Shown piece by piece: positions 22,638 to 32,422 of a stretch of DNA of 64,000 nt. A model generated the notes under the pieces. It saw only the letters and a list, made by a program, of their open reading frames with translations, did no database searches and was not told where the DNA came from. How positions within the stretch are numbered: the stretch's first letter is position 1; every line of letters begins with the position of its first letter. The stretch is from Turbatrix aceti (lineage: Eukaryota > Nematoda > Chromadorea > Rhabditida > Panagrolaimidae): the NCBI GenBank assembly GCA_963969345.1, contig OZ017770.1, positions 4,597,246-4,661,245 on the forward strand, in the 5' to 3' direction. Made by a program: the position numbers and the translations under genes.

Positions 22638-25076
22638 TCAACAGAGGTAACGAAGCCAAGGTTTGGTACTTGGATGCGTCTTGGTGTAAGCGCAGTAATT
22701 GTAGGGAATAATGCTTTTCCAAGGCTTGGGATAGTTAATAAATTCCTCAATCAATGCAATTGCAAGATCAATTGTTGACATTCTGTTAATAACGCTGAGG
22801 TCGGTATGCTGTCGGCGAGCGAGTTCAACTTTGAGCTCATTCATAATGTCAGCGACAGGACGAATATTATTTAATGAGGCTGTTTCAAGCCACACTTTGT
22901 AGTCGTGAGCGGCTTCTGGGGTTTCAAAGCAACGAGCGCGATAGACGACCGTAATCCGCAAATCATGTGTGAGGAAGCTGCAAATTTTTTATATCGAACA
23001 ACATTAAGGAGGAGGAGTAGGAGGCGAAAAGGACCTATAAGCAAAGCCGCTTGCGCAGCCAGGTTGTGTTTAAAGAGAAGAAAAAAGTTCGACTTTTTAA
23101 AAAGATAATCAAATAAATACGCGAGGTAAGTGCTTCCAATTCAAGCGTACCCAAAAGCCATGTGACAAGCTTGTTTGCACTTCAGAAGCCTGCAGGCTCA
23201 ATTTCGTGAGACTAAATATGTCCAAAACACGATAAATGCATTACTTTTTTTTTGTTATTTTGAACACAAAAATCAAATGCCGTAAAAAGCAGAGTTGTTC
23301 AATTTGACAATTTTCAGCGCTCGCTCTGCTCGCGCTCTTTGAGCAATTCAATTTTCCGTGCTCGCTCTGCTCATGCTCTTTGAGTTCCTAAAATTTTCGC
23401 GCTCGCTCCGCTCGCGCTCTTTTATTCTCAGATCCTCTGCTCTTGCTCTGCTCACGCTAGTGAGTCGAGCAGGAGCGAGCAATGAGCAAACATGGCTCAC
23501 ACATAAAAATGTGAATTTTGAGTCACAAATTCAGTCCCTAGCGAAAAGAAAGACCGTATACTCCTTGGAGATACCCCCAACATCGTGTTTTTGATCGAAA
23601 CTATCAATATTTTAGTATTTGTAGCACTAAATTTATAGTGAGCAGTGCTCATTTGAAAAATTTATCGCGCTCGCTCTGCTCGCGCTCTTTGAGCAATTCA
23701 ATTTTTCGTGCTCGCTCTGCTCATGCTCATTGAGCACTCAAATTTTTCGCGCTCGCTCCGCTCGCGCTCGTGAGCTGAGCAGGAGCGAGCAGTGAGCAGG
23801 AGCAATTTAGTGAGCATCGAACAACTCTGGTAAAAAGTATTTCTGCAGTGTTTTTGTACTAAGTAAGCAGATAAAGAGGTGTCTGACCTGTCAACAACTT
23901 GGGAATTGGATTTCAATAACCAAACATCGTCGCTGTCATGTTCAAGCTTGTTTTCTGCATTTTTCGGCATCTGAGTAAGCACTCGTTTGTCTTTGCGATA
24001 CAGCGTTGTAGCATGAATGGTTTTGGCTCCGTCAATGATAGTAGCCGAACGAGGAAATGGTTCAATAATGCTTGGTTTAATGCTTTGTCTAAACGATGCA
24101 GAATGAAAGCAATTGTTTTTTTATTGCCTGACTCACTTTGTGTAGTAGGCAAATTTCCCGCCAAACTTGGTGTTGTTCCATTGGTGCAAATTGACGACAA
24201 CCTGAACAGAACAGTATACTTAATGCTTTGTTTTTAACGTTGTCAACGAACCTGTATTTGATCAATGAACTGCTCTTGGTAAAGTCCTGATGCGGCCATC
24301 ACAACCAAGAGCCAAACCGGATATTGAAAGCGAGAGGCTGTGGTAAACCATGGAGCGTCCAGGTGAATGGGCACTGTTTGACCAGGTACCTACAAAGCGA
24401 GATCATTTGTATACCAATGCTTTCATGATCTATGATTTTTACCTGAATGATGATGTGATATTGGAACGGATCCAAGAATTGTTTATCCGTTGGACAAACA
24501 CGCTTTGCTTCAGTTAGAAATTCCGGAGAGTTAAATATGCGTTTCATGACTGGAAATTCTTCCAGGTCGAAGAGGTATCTTCCGAATGATTGCATGCGGG
24601 ACACCAACGATTCGTATCGCTCTTTGAGTCCCTCGATGCCTCCAAATTTGACGTAGTGATAGGCGACGTCAAAGCGGCCTGCTAAAACACATTTTTTCTT
24701 GTCCTTGCTAGGAATTAGCATCGGATTGTTGCAAGTGCCATTTGAGTTGGCTAATTCTGCTTCGCCAACATCTTCGTATATCCTGTTGTGATACTGCAAA
24801 ACAAAACAAAAAAATGACTTAAGTGCTGTCAAAACAAAAGTTTACCGTCAAGTCGTTGGCATTTGTGGGATAGCTTTTTACCACCTTCACGACGTCCAAA
24901 AGCTCTTTAGCAGTATCTTCATCGATAAAATCCTTGTAGAACGCTAATGGATGGCCCAAGAACAACTCTGATATGTTGGTTATTTTCCATTGCCATTGGC
25001 ATAACATAGAAATGAATGCAACAGATAGCAGCCATCCCGCTTTCCAAGGATTTCCCGTTACATTGAACAACCGCAT
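22638..25076 (-). CDS. Membrane-anchored 2-oxoglutarate/Fe(II) oxygenase-like protein
   Basis: Exons 24846-25076, 24443-24793, 24252-24389, 24137-24201, 23888-24088 and 22638-22977 give 441 residues. A hydrophobic signal/anchor (AGWLLSVAFISMLCQWQW) near the N-terminus suggests a secretory-pathway location. The core fits the double-stranded beta-helix oxygenase pattern: H203-x-D205 in VPIHLDAPWF, a distal His287 in IIDGAKTIHATTLYR, and an arginine strand LRITVVYRARCF that could bind 2-oxoglutarate. FQYHIIIQVPGQ precedes the first motif. Substrate and exact family are not recognised, so enzyme activity is inferred from the facial triad only. The last intron (22978-23887, 910 bp) contains a transposon copy. 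All exon joins keep frame, and the other introns are 48-53 bp. Confidence 0.8.
23290..23829 (+). mobile_element. Non-autonomous hAT-like transposon (MITE), copy 1
   Basis: This 540-bp element has an 11-bp terminal inverted repeat, CAGAGTTGTTC at the left and GAACAACTCTG at the right. It is flanked by a perfect 8-bp direct repeat GTAAAAAG (23282-23289 and 23830-23837). An 8-bp target duplication and CAGNG ends are the hAT superfamily hallmarks. Both subterminal regions hold clustered units of the form GCTCGCTCTGCTCGCGCTC, and about 110 bp of the left array recurs in the right array around a unique AT-richer core (about 23500-23640). It has no transposase. It lies in an intron of the oxygenase-like gene. 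A reverse-oriented copy is at 37684-38222. Confidence 0.9.
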
Positions 25077-26349
25077 GGTTTGAACCGTTTAAACAGACAG
25101 TGTGCCGAACTCGATGGACTCTCTGAAAGTCCGCGCGATCGTGTGACCTAGTAGGAAGAATGCACGTGTTTTGGCAAGCAGCTTGTACGCACGTCTTGTC
25201 GAACGACACTTAGGGACACCTTGGCGACACGATGCAATCAATTTTGGGGGACAGATAGATTACGGAAACAAAATCAGACAAAAAAATATGACGATGCAAT
25301 TTTTACTGTTCCACTGTTTTGCGATCAATTGCTTGACTTTCTTCCGTACAAGCTGTCCTGGTTCCTCTTGCAACTGTCTACCTTTCTCGCGAAACGTTAT
25401 CACTAGCACCCTTCTTATGTCCTGCGTATTTATTTATTCGCTTTACAATGGGTCATTTGCGTGCTTGCAGACTTGCGTAAGTGCAATCAGTCTGAACCGA
25501 GCTGTTACCCTCCTCTTTGCTTGCAAACGGGACAAAAACTATTATGAATTACTGAATAAAATGTGCCATCGCTGTACACAATTGCATTTTCTCAACTTTT
25601 ACTTCTGCCGAAAGCTTTCGTATAAAGCACCGAAAAGAAAAATGCCTTGTTGCCGAAATAGACAAATCTCCTGTTTCTTGTCGCACTCATTCATGGTAAG
25701 TTCTGTTGTTGATGCAAAAGTGGTTTTGTTTTTCTAATGAAAAATATGTATGAACGCATCCGCTCAGTGTAATTTTTGCGGTTTTTAACAAAACACGTTT
25801 ATTGCCCCTTCCTGTCTTTTTTTTTGTTTTGTGAAGCGTCGACGTCACTTTCGAGCAGATATATGCCGACTCGCAAAGTCGCACAACATGAGTGACCGTG
25901 ATGTAATGAAAAAACTGTTTGGAAAGGCAAAAAAGGGTTGTCCATTCTTGGCAACTTTTGCCCCTGCATTTACGAATCATAGACAAAAAATATTGCAACA
26001 TCTAGACGGGCGGTCCATTTGACGCAAAACAAAATGTATGCGTAATTATTTTTTACATTATCTATATTTTCTGCTCGAGTAGCCAGGTGTTGCATATTTA
26101 TTTTTTTCCGCTTTCTTTCTCTCCTTGTCGTACACCGACCATTCACTCATTTTCTTTTTTATCACATACTTTGTAGCTTTTTTTCGAACAAATGTTTTCC
26201 GGTTGCCTTGTTTCACCTTTGTTTTGTTTTAATTTGGTACATCTCCCCTACTTAGTGATTATGCGAGCAGTTCAAGGTTGTTGAAGTCACGGTCTAAATT
26301 TTATCACAAATTTGCAGGTTAAAAAATTACTCCAAATTCGAAATAAACT
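25077..26349. other. Divergent intergenic region
   Basis: This 1.3-kb stretch lies between the divergent starts of the oxygenase-like gene (-) and the PAN-domain gene (+). It contains one weak two-exon small-protein candidate (25642-26022) and a long plus-strand open frame (25171-25737) without recognisable content. An acceptor (aatttgcag, ending about 26318) precedes the PAN start. Confidence 0.45.
25642..26022 (+). CDS. Candidate small two-exon protein, unknown
   Basis: Exon 25642-25695 (MPCCRNRQISCFLSHSFM) ends at a strong donor GTAAGTTC. After a 141-bp intron with a polypyrimidine tract (TTTTTTTTTGTTTTGTGAAG), exon 25837-26022 continues in frame with RRRHFRADICRLAKSHNMSD and ends GRSI-stop, for 79 residues in all. 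The second exon is basic, with balanced composition unlike the surrounding AT-rich frames. No family is recognised and the first exon may be longer or different. Without transcript support this is a weak call. Confidence 0.3.
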
Positions 26350-27142
26350 ATGTATCATCTTCTGGCGATAGGCACCGTATTACTATTTCTTATACCAACG
26401 GTCTGCTCAGCGTGTGAGTTACTTTCCATCTTTTTTTCCGGCGCCAAAACTTGAAAATGCTCAAAAATGGCGCGTGATTTTTTTCATACAACAACAATAA
26501 TTTTTCCTGTTTTAAAAATTAAACCATTTTTTGAACAAATCATTGACGAGTTAAATTATTTAGCTTCAAACTGCTTTTATCTTCCAAACATTGATCTCCG
26601 TGGAGGAACATATGATGAGTTCCCTGCCACCGACATTCAGCAGTGCTGCGTTGAGTGTGCAAGAACTACTTGCTGCCTGGCGTAAGCAATAACTTTGCAG
26701 ATAATTCGGCCGCAAGAAAATACGTTTTTTAACTGTTTCTAGGTATACATTTGACGGCACGAATAACCGGTGTTTTATGAAGTCTGCCATAACCGACTCC
26801 ATCAAGAGCGCCACTATGACGTCGGGACTCAAGGCCAACGCCAACAACGGTCAGGGATGTTCGCTGAGAAATATACGAATTCAAGGCGGATCGGCGAGAA
26901 CGATAAAATTGCCACAAACCGAAGATTGTGTTCAGTATTGTACCAGTAGGCTTTTCCCGAACACATTACGCCACTTGGAGCTCTTTTTAGGCTACGGAAT
27001 TTTTTCATGGAGCCCCCCGACACCTGATTCAGAGGATCGAAATGGTGATTGCACTTGCATGTCACGGATTGCGTCTATTGAATACTCCTACGGCTCAAGG
27101 TCTGCCATCATGCCATCCGTGTCAAACGTTGACGGCGCCTGA
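26350..27142 (+). CDS. Secreted PAN/Apple-domain protein
   Basis: Exons 26350-26413, 26564-26681, 26743-26945 and 26991-27142 give 178 residues. A clear signal peptide (MYHLLAIGTVLLFLIPTVCS) is followed by two PAN/Apple-like modules. The first runs CFYLPNIDLRGG ... DIQQCCVECARTTCC ... YTFDGTNNRCFMK. The second runs IRIQGGSARTIKLPQTEDC ... YGIFSWSP ... GDCTCMSRI. The paired cysteine spacing and the TFD/CFMK ending are typical of nematode PAN domains, which bind proteins or carbohydrates outside the cell. There is no transmembrane helix or other domain, so it is probably a small secreted adhesive protein. The donor GT|GTGAGT at 26414 was chosen because the alternative one base-step earlier gives a stop. 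It converges with the TMEM145-like gene 274 bp downstream. Confidence 0.82.
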
Positions 27143-27416
27143 CTTTAATCCTACCCCATTTGAAATTACCCGGTGGTCAAACATGGGCTGTTTTAATAAT
27201 TTTGTTTTTTTTCTGCTGCAGCATAATGACTCCTCATTGTTGTTGATCTCGTGATAACCATTTGAAATACATTTTGTATCATGGCTGTTCCATGTGTAAT
27301 TTTTTTTCGACCTGTAACATATGTATTTTGTTGTGTGGTCCATTGCATTGCATTAAAAAATCAAATCACGGTTCACGATTTATCAAAATCACTAATCATC
27401 AAGGAGACAAATCATA

Positions 27417-29200
27417 TTAGCGAATTTCCGGTTCATACGCGTCCTGGGGAAAGTTCGCGTCGCCAACCTGGTTGGTTCGAACGTGATACGGGAAATACCT
27501 ATTAGTCTTGGACGGGCGTGTCAAAAACTAAAATAAAAAAAAATAGTGGAGCAGCAAAGTATTTTTTAATTGCACATCTAATGGCTTTACTTACCAAAAA
27601 AACGATGGAGATGTAAGCGTCATTTGCGGCATCCACGCCAAATGTGACCTCTCGAAGAATCCATTTTACGAGTAACAATTTGGCGACAGCTTCACATACA
27701 AATAACGATAAAAACCAAATAGATACAAGGGTGCAAAAAAATATATAAAAAAGTTTCTTGCGTGGATACTTGGAAACAGTAACACGAGATAGGTTGAGAA
27801 ACCATATCCAAGCCACTAGGCGGAGTGACATAAAACCCGATATTAGGTACTTTCGGTTGAGCTCAAACAATATATTTGGATACGTTGCCTGCAATTAACT
27901 TGGCTGTCAAAAGTTGCAATTTTGGGTACAACATACCATGTGATCGCTAAGGCGGTATACGGTTTGCAAAAAAGCGTACACGGTTATAAAAATTACGATT
28001 TGCAAATAGCCCCGAATTGAAAGAGATATCCGTGTTATCGTGTACCCTTTAGCCAGCAGTAACAGCAGCAAAATAAATAGTACAGTAGTCATTTCTCTAA
28101 AATTAATTTATTTTTTTGCAATTAGCAACTGTGCTCTTTTTGAACTTTGCAACGTACTTTGCAGCGACATAAAACACGTAAAAATATGTGTATTCGTTAC
28201 CCAGTTCAGAAAGTACGCTGTAGTACATGTATGCTGATGACAGGGAAAGCAACCTAAGCAACATGCAATAAAAGAACAGCTGAAAAGTTCGGTGCAGGTA
28301 ATTCCTACTGATTAGTCGATCTGCAAGAACTTTGGTTAGAATTTTCAAAATTGATAAGAAAAATTACATGTGAAGCAAAGTGCAATTATGAATATGATTG
28401 TATTAATCGCCGTGAACAGAATTGAGAGGGGGAGGCAGTCTGCAAGGGCAATATCCACTTGTATATGCAATAACCGATTATAGGAAAACTTACAAATTTC
28501 ATCGTAAGAAAAATGACTTGACCATTCGTTGTTTTCTGAGCTGTAAAAATTGAGTCTAACGTCGGCGACTAATCCGCGCGTGGACACGCAATCGGCGATG
28601 ACTACGTGCCACCAGCTGGGATTCGGATTACTGAAATCAGATGTTTGTAATGCTTGTGAAAACAAGATGAGACAAACATTATGTCAATAGTTCCGAAACA
28701 CCGGAGATAGGATGCGTTGTTTATTAATCGTAATTCGCATGTTCGTTTTCGTTTTTCGTTCATTGCTTCTTTCGAGAACGAAACAAAGTTATTCAATTTT
28801 TCTGCTGGCAGAACTTTTGATTGGCAAGTCTGAATAACTAACAACGCTACATCATTTTAAGTGACGTTCGCCTACCTTTCCAGTACTCGTAATCTTATCC
28901 CAGGTGCTTTCGTTGTACAAGTAGAGCTCCACATTGCCATATTCCTGCAACAGAACTTGTAGATACATTTTTGCAAAAAAAACCATGACAGGTACCGTAC
29001 CAGAGGATACGTCACGTCGTACTCTGTCCTTCCACCTGCGGCAGGAAAGCAAAACCTGTCAAGGTAGACGAATTTCTACAAAAAAATTAGTTTTGAAATT
29101 TTTAGGGGTAACTTACATCCGTAGAGTTGACAGGGAACCAATTTCTCCTACCATTAACAGAAATGCTTGAAATTAACAGAAGCAGGAAAATTCTTTGCAT
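27417..29200 (-). CDS. TMEM145/GPR180-family seven-transmembrane protein
   Basis: Ten exons (29117-29200, 29001-29075, 28876-28944, 28678-28829, 28494-28630, 28368-28439, 28201-28320, 27937-28094, 27595-27888, 27417-27527) give 423 residues. A signal peptide leads into the extracellular head (VYLDRFCFPAAGGRTEYDV; NPSWWHVVIADC). The rhodopsin-like GPR180/TMEM145 membrane domain follows: YLHRTFQLFFYCMLLRLLSL, LLLLLLAKGYTITR, SGFMSLRLVAWIWFLNLSRV, YPRKKLFYIFF and IWFLSLFVCEAVAKLLLVKW. The ending FLTRPSKTNRYFPYHVRTNQ is the family's C-terminal signature. The family is poorly understood and linked to secretory-pathway or receptor signalling roles. The start lies one base after an AG acceptor (GATCTCAG). 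Acceptor TTTTAGAG at exon 8 was chosen for frame. Confidence 0.9.
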
Positions 29201-30078
29201 TCTGAGATCAAAAATTCTAAAGTAGTAAATCGAGCTGAAAACAACTGGAAATATTTGGTTCATCCGCTAGTACACAAGAAGAAGAATAATGTGCCGAGAA
29301 ACAGGCTTAACGAATAAATTCTTTTTTTCCGGAAATAAGGATACAACTGTTATCATATTGCTGTCTACGACTGCGTTACAGGCTTCTCATGCCGCTGAAA
29401 AAATAAGCTGCCGTACACAATAAAAAAAATATATTTTCAAGACATTATCGAAGGAACATTCAGAAGTCATGATCATTTGTTCAATCACAACGACGTTCAA
29501 AACTATTAATCTGAGGATTATAAGGTTGTCGAAGAAAACAAATATCGAATCTGACCTTTTGTTTTGTTTTTCTCAATTTTTGAGTGCAAAATGAAAGCTG
29601 CTGTTTCCGGATTTATACTAAAGATCACTGCTTTTGAACTTTTTTATATATTCCACAGATTTTAAATTTCTTAAAACTATGCAGGACGTGACAGTCGATC
29701 TGTCAAAATTCGGCGTTTTTGAAACCTCTAATGAAAATTTTAACCCAAAATTAAATTATTTTACGACGGAAACTTTGTTGCAATGTTCTTTGCAACATCA
29801 TTCCTTTAACCGATTTTTCCCGTTTGCATCGCTTTTTTGATTTTTGGTTCTCACGTTTTATGACCATTCGTTCGGATTCAGCCGCGATGTAGCTTATGTT
29901 GGCGACATAAAATATAATATTTTCATCCCGTTATATTTTTAACATAAACTGGTAATCCCCAGTTAAAACCCGTCTTTGAAACTCCAGATTTATTTTGTTC
30001 TTTATTGTTGTTTAAACGCGTGTAAATAAATACAGACTAATACACAAGCATGACGAATTACAGATTGTTGTTAATTCA
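29201..30078. other. Intergenic region
   Basis: This 878-bp AT-rich stretch is upstream of the TMEM145-like gene and downstream of the glutathione peroxidase gene (both minus). Minus-strand AATAAA motifs at about 29990 and 30003 probably serve glutathione peroxidase. I see no coding exon. Confidence 0.5.
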
Positions 30079-30898
30079 CTAGTCGGATTCTTCAAGAAGT
30101 TGCTTGATGAAAGGCTGGACAACTTCGCCGTGAGTCCAAGCTGTCGGGTGGAAACGGAAGCGCGGGCGGCCTTTCTTATCGACGAGGAACTTTTCAAAGT
30201 TCCAGGTAATATCGTTGACGCGAATCGGGTTGTACATTAGCTCGTTGGACTTACCGATCTGGGCTACGGTTTGAGGGCAGCTGTCCTGAAATGATAAAAA
30301 TTAGATTTTGACTAAAAAGCAATCCTTCGCACCTTGAGGAACTCATAAAGCGGGTGGTGGTTGGCGCCATTAACTTCCAGCTTTCCGTAAATGTGGAGGT
30401 TGCGGTGCGGCTTCCAGCCATTGCCCGGTCGAACTTTAGTGATGCCATTCATGATCTCGTGATTTTCAGCGGGTTCTTGAAGGTAAAATTGGTTGCATGG
30501 AAAAGCGAGAATTGTGAATTTGCCGCCATTTTCGGTGTTTCGGTCAATAAGGGGATTAAAATCAACGTACTGCTGCGTATAAGCTACAAAACAACAACGA
30601 TCAAAATCGTAAACACGAAAGAATTACATACCACAGAAGGTAGCGACATTCATGATCAGCAGAACCTGACCTTTGTATTGCGACAGATCCGTGAATTCGC
30701 CCTCGAGTGTTTCAACTTGGAAATCGTAAAGTGACTGATTAGCCAGCTTACATTCTGACCAGCGAGTGGTCTCATCGATGAGCTTTGGCCCTACAAAATC
30801 TTCTTCAAGTTTTGCGGGAACACATAAAACTTACCAGGTTGTTCCTTGGCCGCGCACAACACGATGGCCGCAGCCAGAGCAATTATACAAGTTCGCAT
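30079..30898 (-). CDS. gpx: Secreted-type glutathione peroxidase, cysteine form
   Basis: Exons 30835-30898, 30632-30790, 30333-30583 and 30079-30285 give 226 residues. An N-terminal signal peptide ([17 protein letters not shown]) indicates entry to the secretory pathway. The fold is complete: MNVATFCAYTQQY with the peroxid­atic residue Cys74 in place of selenocysteine, [14 protein letters not shown] with the conserved glutamine, and [15 protein letters not shown] tryptophan (here [13 protein letters not shown]). [11 protein letters not shown] and [13 protein letters not shown] closely match nematode GPX-3/GPX-5-type enzymes. The reaction is reduction of hydroperoxides with thiols. Because the active residue is cysteine, no SECIS element is required. 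No acceptor is obvious just before the ATG, so the promoter side may differ from neighbouring genes. Confidence 0.95.
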
Positions 30899-32422
30899 GT
30901 TCAAAGTCAAATGTCGATGTTTTGATGGAAAAACTCGACAATGGTGTATGTTTTTAAATACCTATCTGAAGACTTGTTGACGACTTTCTGAGGAACCGCC
31001 TATCACGTCCACAGAAGCACACGATCAGTTGAGTGCACATGGAACAGAAGAGGTTCCAAGGATGAAACACTTGTGCCTCGATATGAGAAAAGCCTGATTC
31101 CAGCGTGCCACTTGATTGCACCTTGAACTTGGACCTCTCACACGCTGTTGCCTGTCCGCACCTTCAGAGCACGTTTCTCCTTTTCACGAATCTTCCATCT
31201 GCACGTCGACAATTAGGATGTTTTTTTTGAAAACAGGTGTTACAACCTGACGTTCAAGTGAAAGTCCGTGAAAAAAGAGAGAAGCTATCGCGAAGGCTGA
31301 GCGATCTTCGCTTCGTCGCTCGCAGCTAATCACTTTTGCTTGTCGTAGAGCCCATTCGAGCAGAAATCACCTCAGGGCATACTGACAGCCGGTTTTTTAG
31401 TCTCCTTCGACAAATGTGAAGAAGACCACCGGCAGACACCAACGTTGCAATTATTCATCGAGAGTGAACATTTTTTGAAGTATTAAACTTGGTCTTAAAG
31501 GTTCACTGTAGTTAATGCACAATAAGCGTGATAAGTATACCATAGAACCCAAACAGAAAGCCAAAACTTGTTTTGAAGTTCACGTTTCCGAACTTGAATA
31601 ATTGAAACAGGCGAAATACATGACAACTTAAAAAAAAACAGAAGACAAATGTGTGGCGTCGAAATTTAATGCAAATCCGTGTAAAAAATGAGTAATTACT
31701 CGTTTTTTATCCTAAGGCATCCTGTGAAAAAAGTACATAACTCAGATTAACGGAAGAAAATTCTTCTAATGTTTTCAGTGTTTGATCCTTGATAACTGAC
31801 TATGTACGTGTAAAATGTTCTGCTTGGAGGTTATTTTTTTCCGGTTCTGAAACGATTTTTGTATTGTAGACGAAAAATTTTGATACTTGAAATTGAAGGT
31901 AACAATGCTGTCTGTACCGAAAGTTTACTGTGTGTTACACGTGCAATTTGTTTCAAGTAATTCCAAGGCATGCTTCGTACTTGAAATTCGTATAATTAGG
32001 TATGCGTGATCGCGAGTGAAGAATAGGTGGCAATACTTTTGAATACAAGCACAGTACAATAATTATACACGCCCCATGCGGGGGATAAGGAAGTGAGAAA
32101 TTTTTTGTCATGCAATATGAAATCCCTGTTCCTCCGGACATGCAAGGAGGGTCTACGGAAAATCCAGAGAAGTCGTAAAAAAGCATTGTACGTATTTCAT
32201 GTCCTCGAGGATAACGTGTTAGGACACTGCATAACACAGATGATCCACTTCGTTTGCTGTGTGAATTTTTTCAGACGTGTGTTGGCGATTTATATATTTT
32301 TGCCCTTTGTTTATATTCAAGTGCTTCGATCTTGTACGCCATAAGTAGACGCGTTATTGAATTCAAAATAACAATAATCTGTTTTGCAGAAAAAATCATC
32401 GTTGATGTAGTGTGATGTGGAT
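30899..32422. other. Divergent intergenic region
   Basis: This 1.5-kb stretch lies between the divergent glutathione peroxidase (-) and ZP-domain (+) starts. It contains an acceptor (ctgttttgcag, ending about 32390) 33 bp before the ZP start. Short open frames at 31953-32344 lack support. Nothing else is identified. Confidence 0.5.

Noticed and set aside
23698..23982. Open frames sharing a CSMLTKLLLLTARSC-type peptide (also 37588-37815)
   Set aside because: They recur only because they read through the two transposon copies; the element has no transposase gene.
25171..25737. 188-codon plus-strand frame with hydrophobic stretches
   Set aside because: Long only because of local composition; hydrophobic and Cys-rich without an ordered set of helices. 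Only its end was used, for the weak small-gene candidate.
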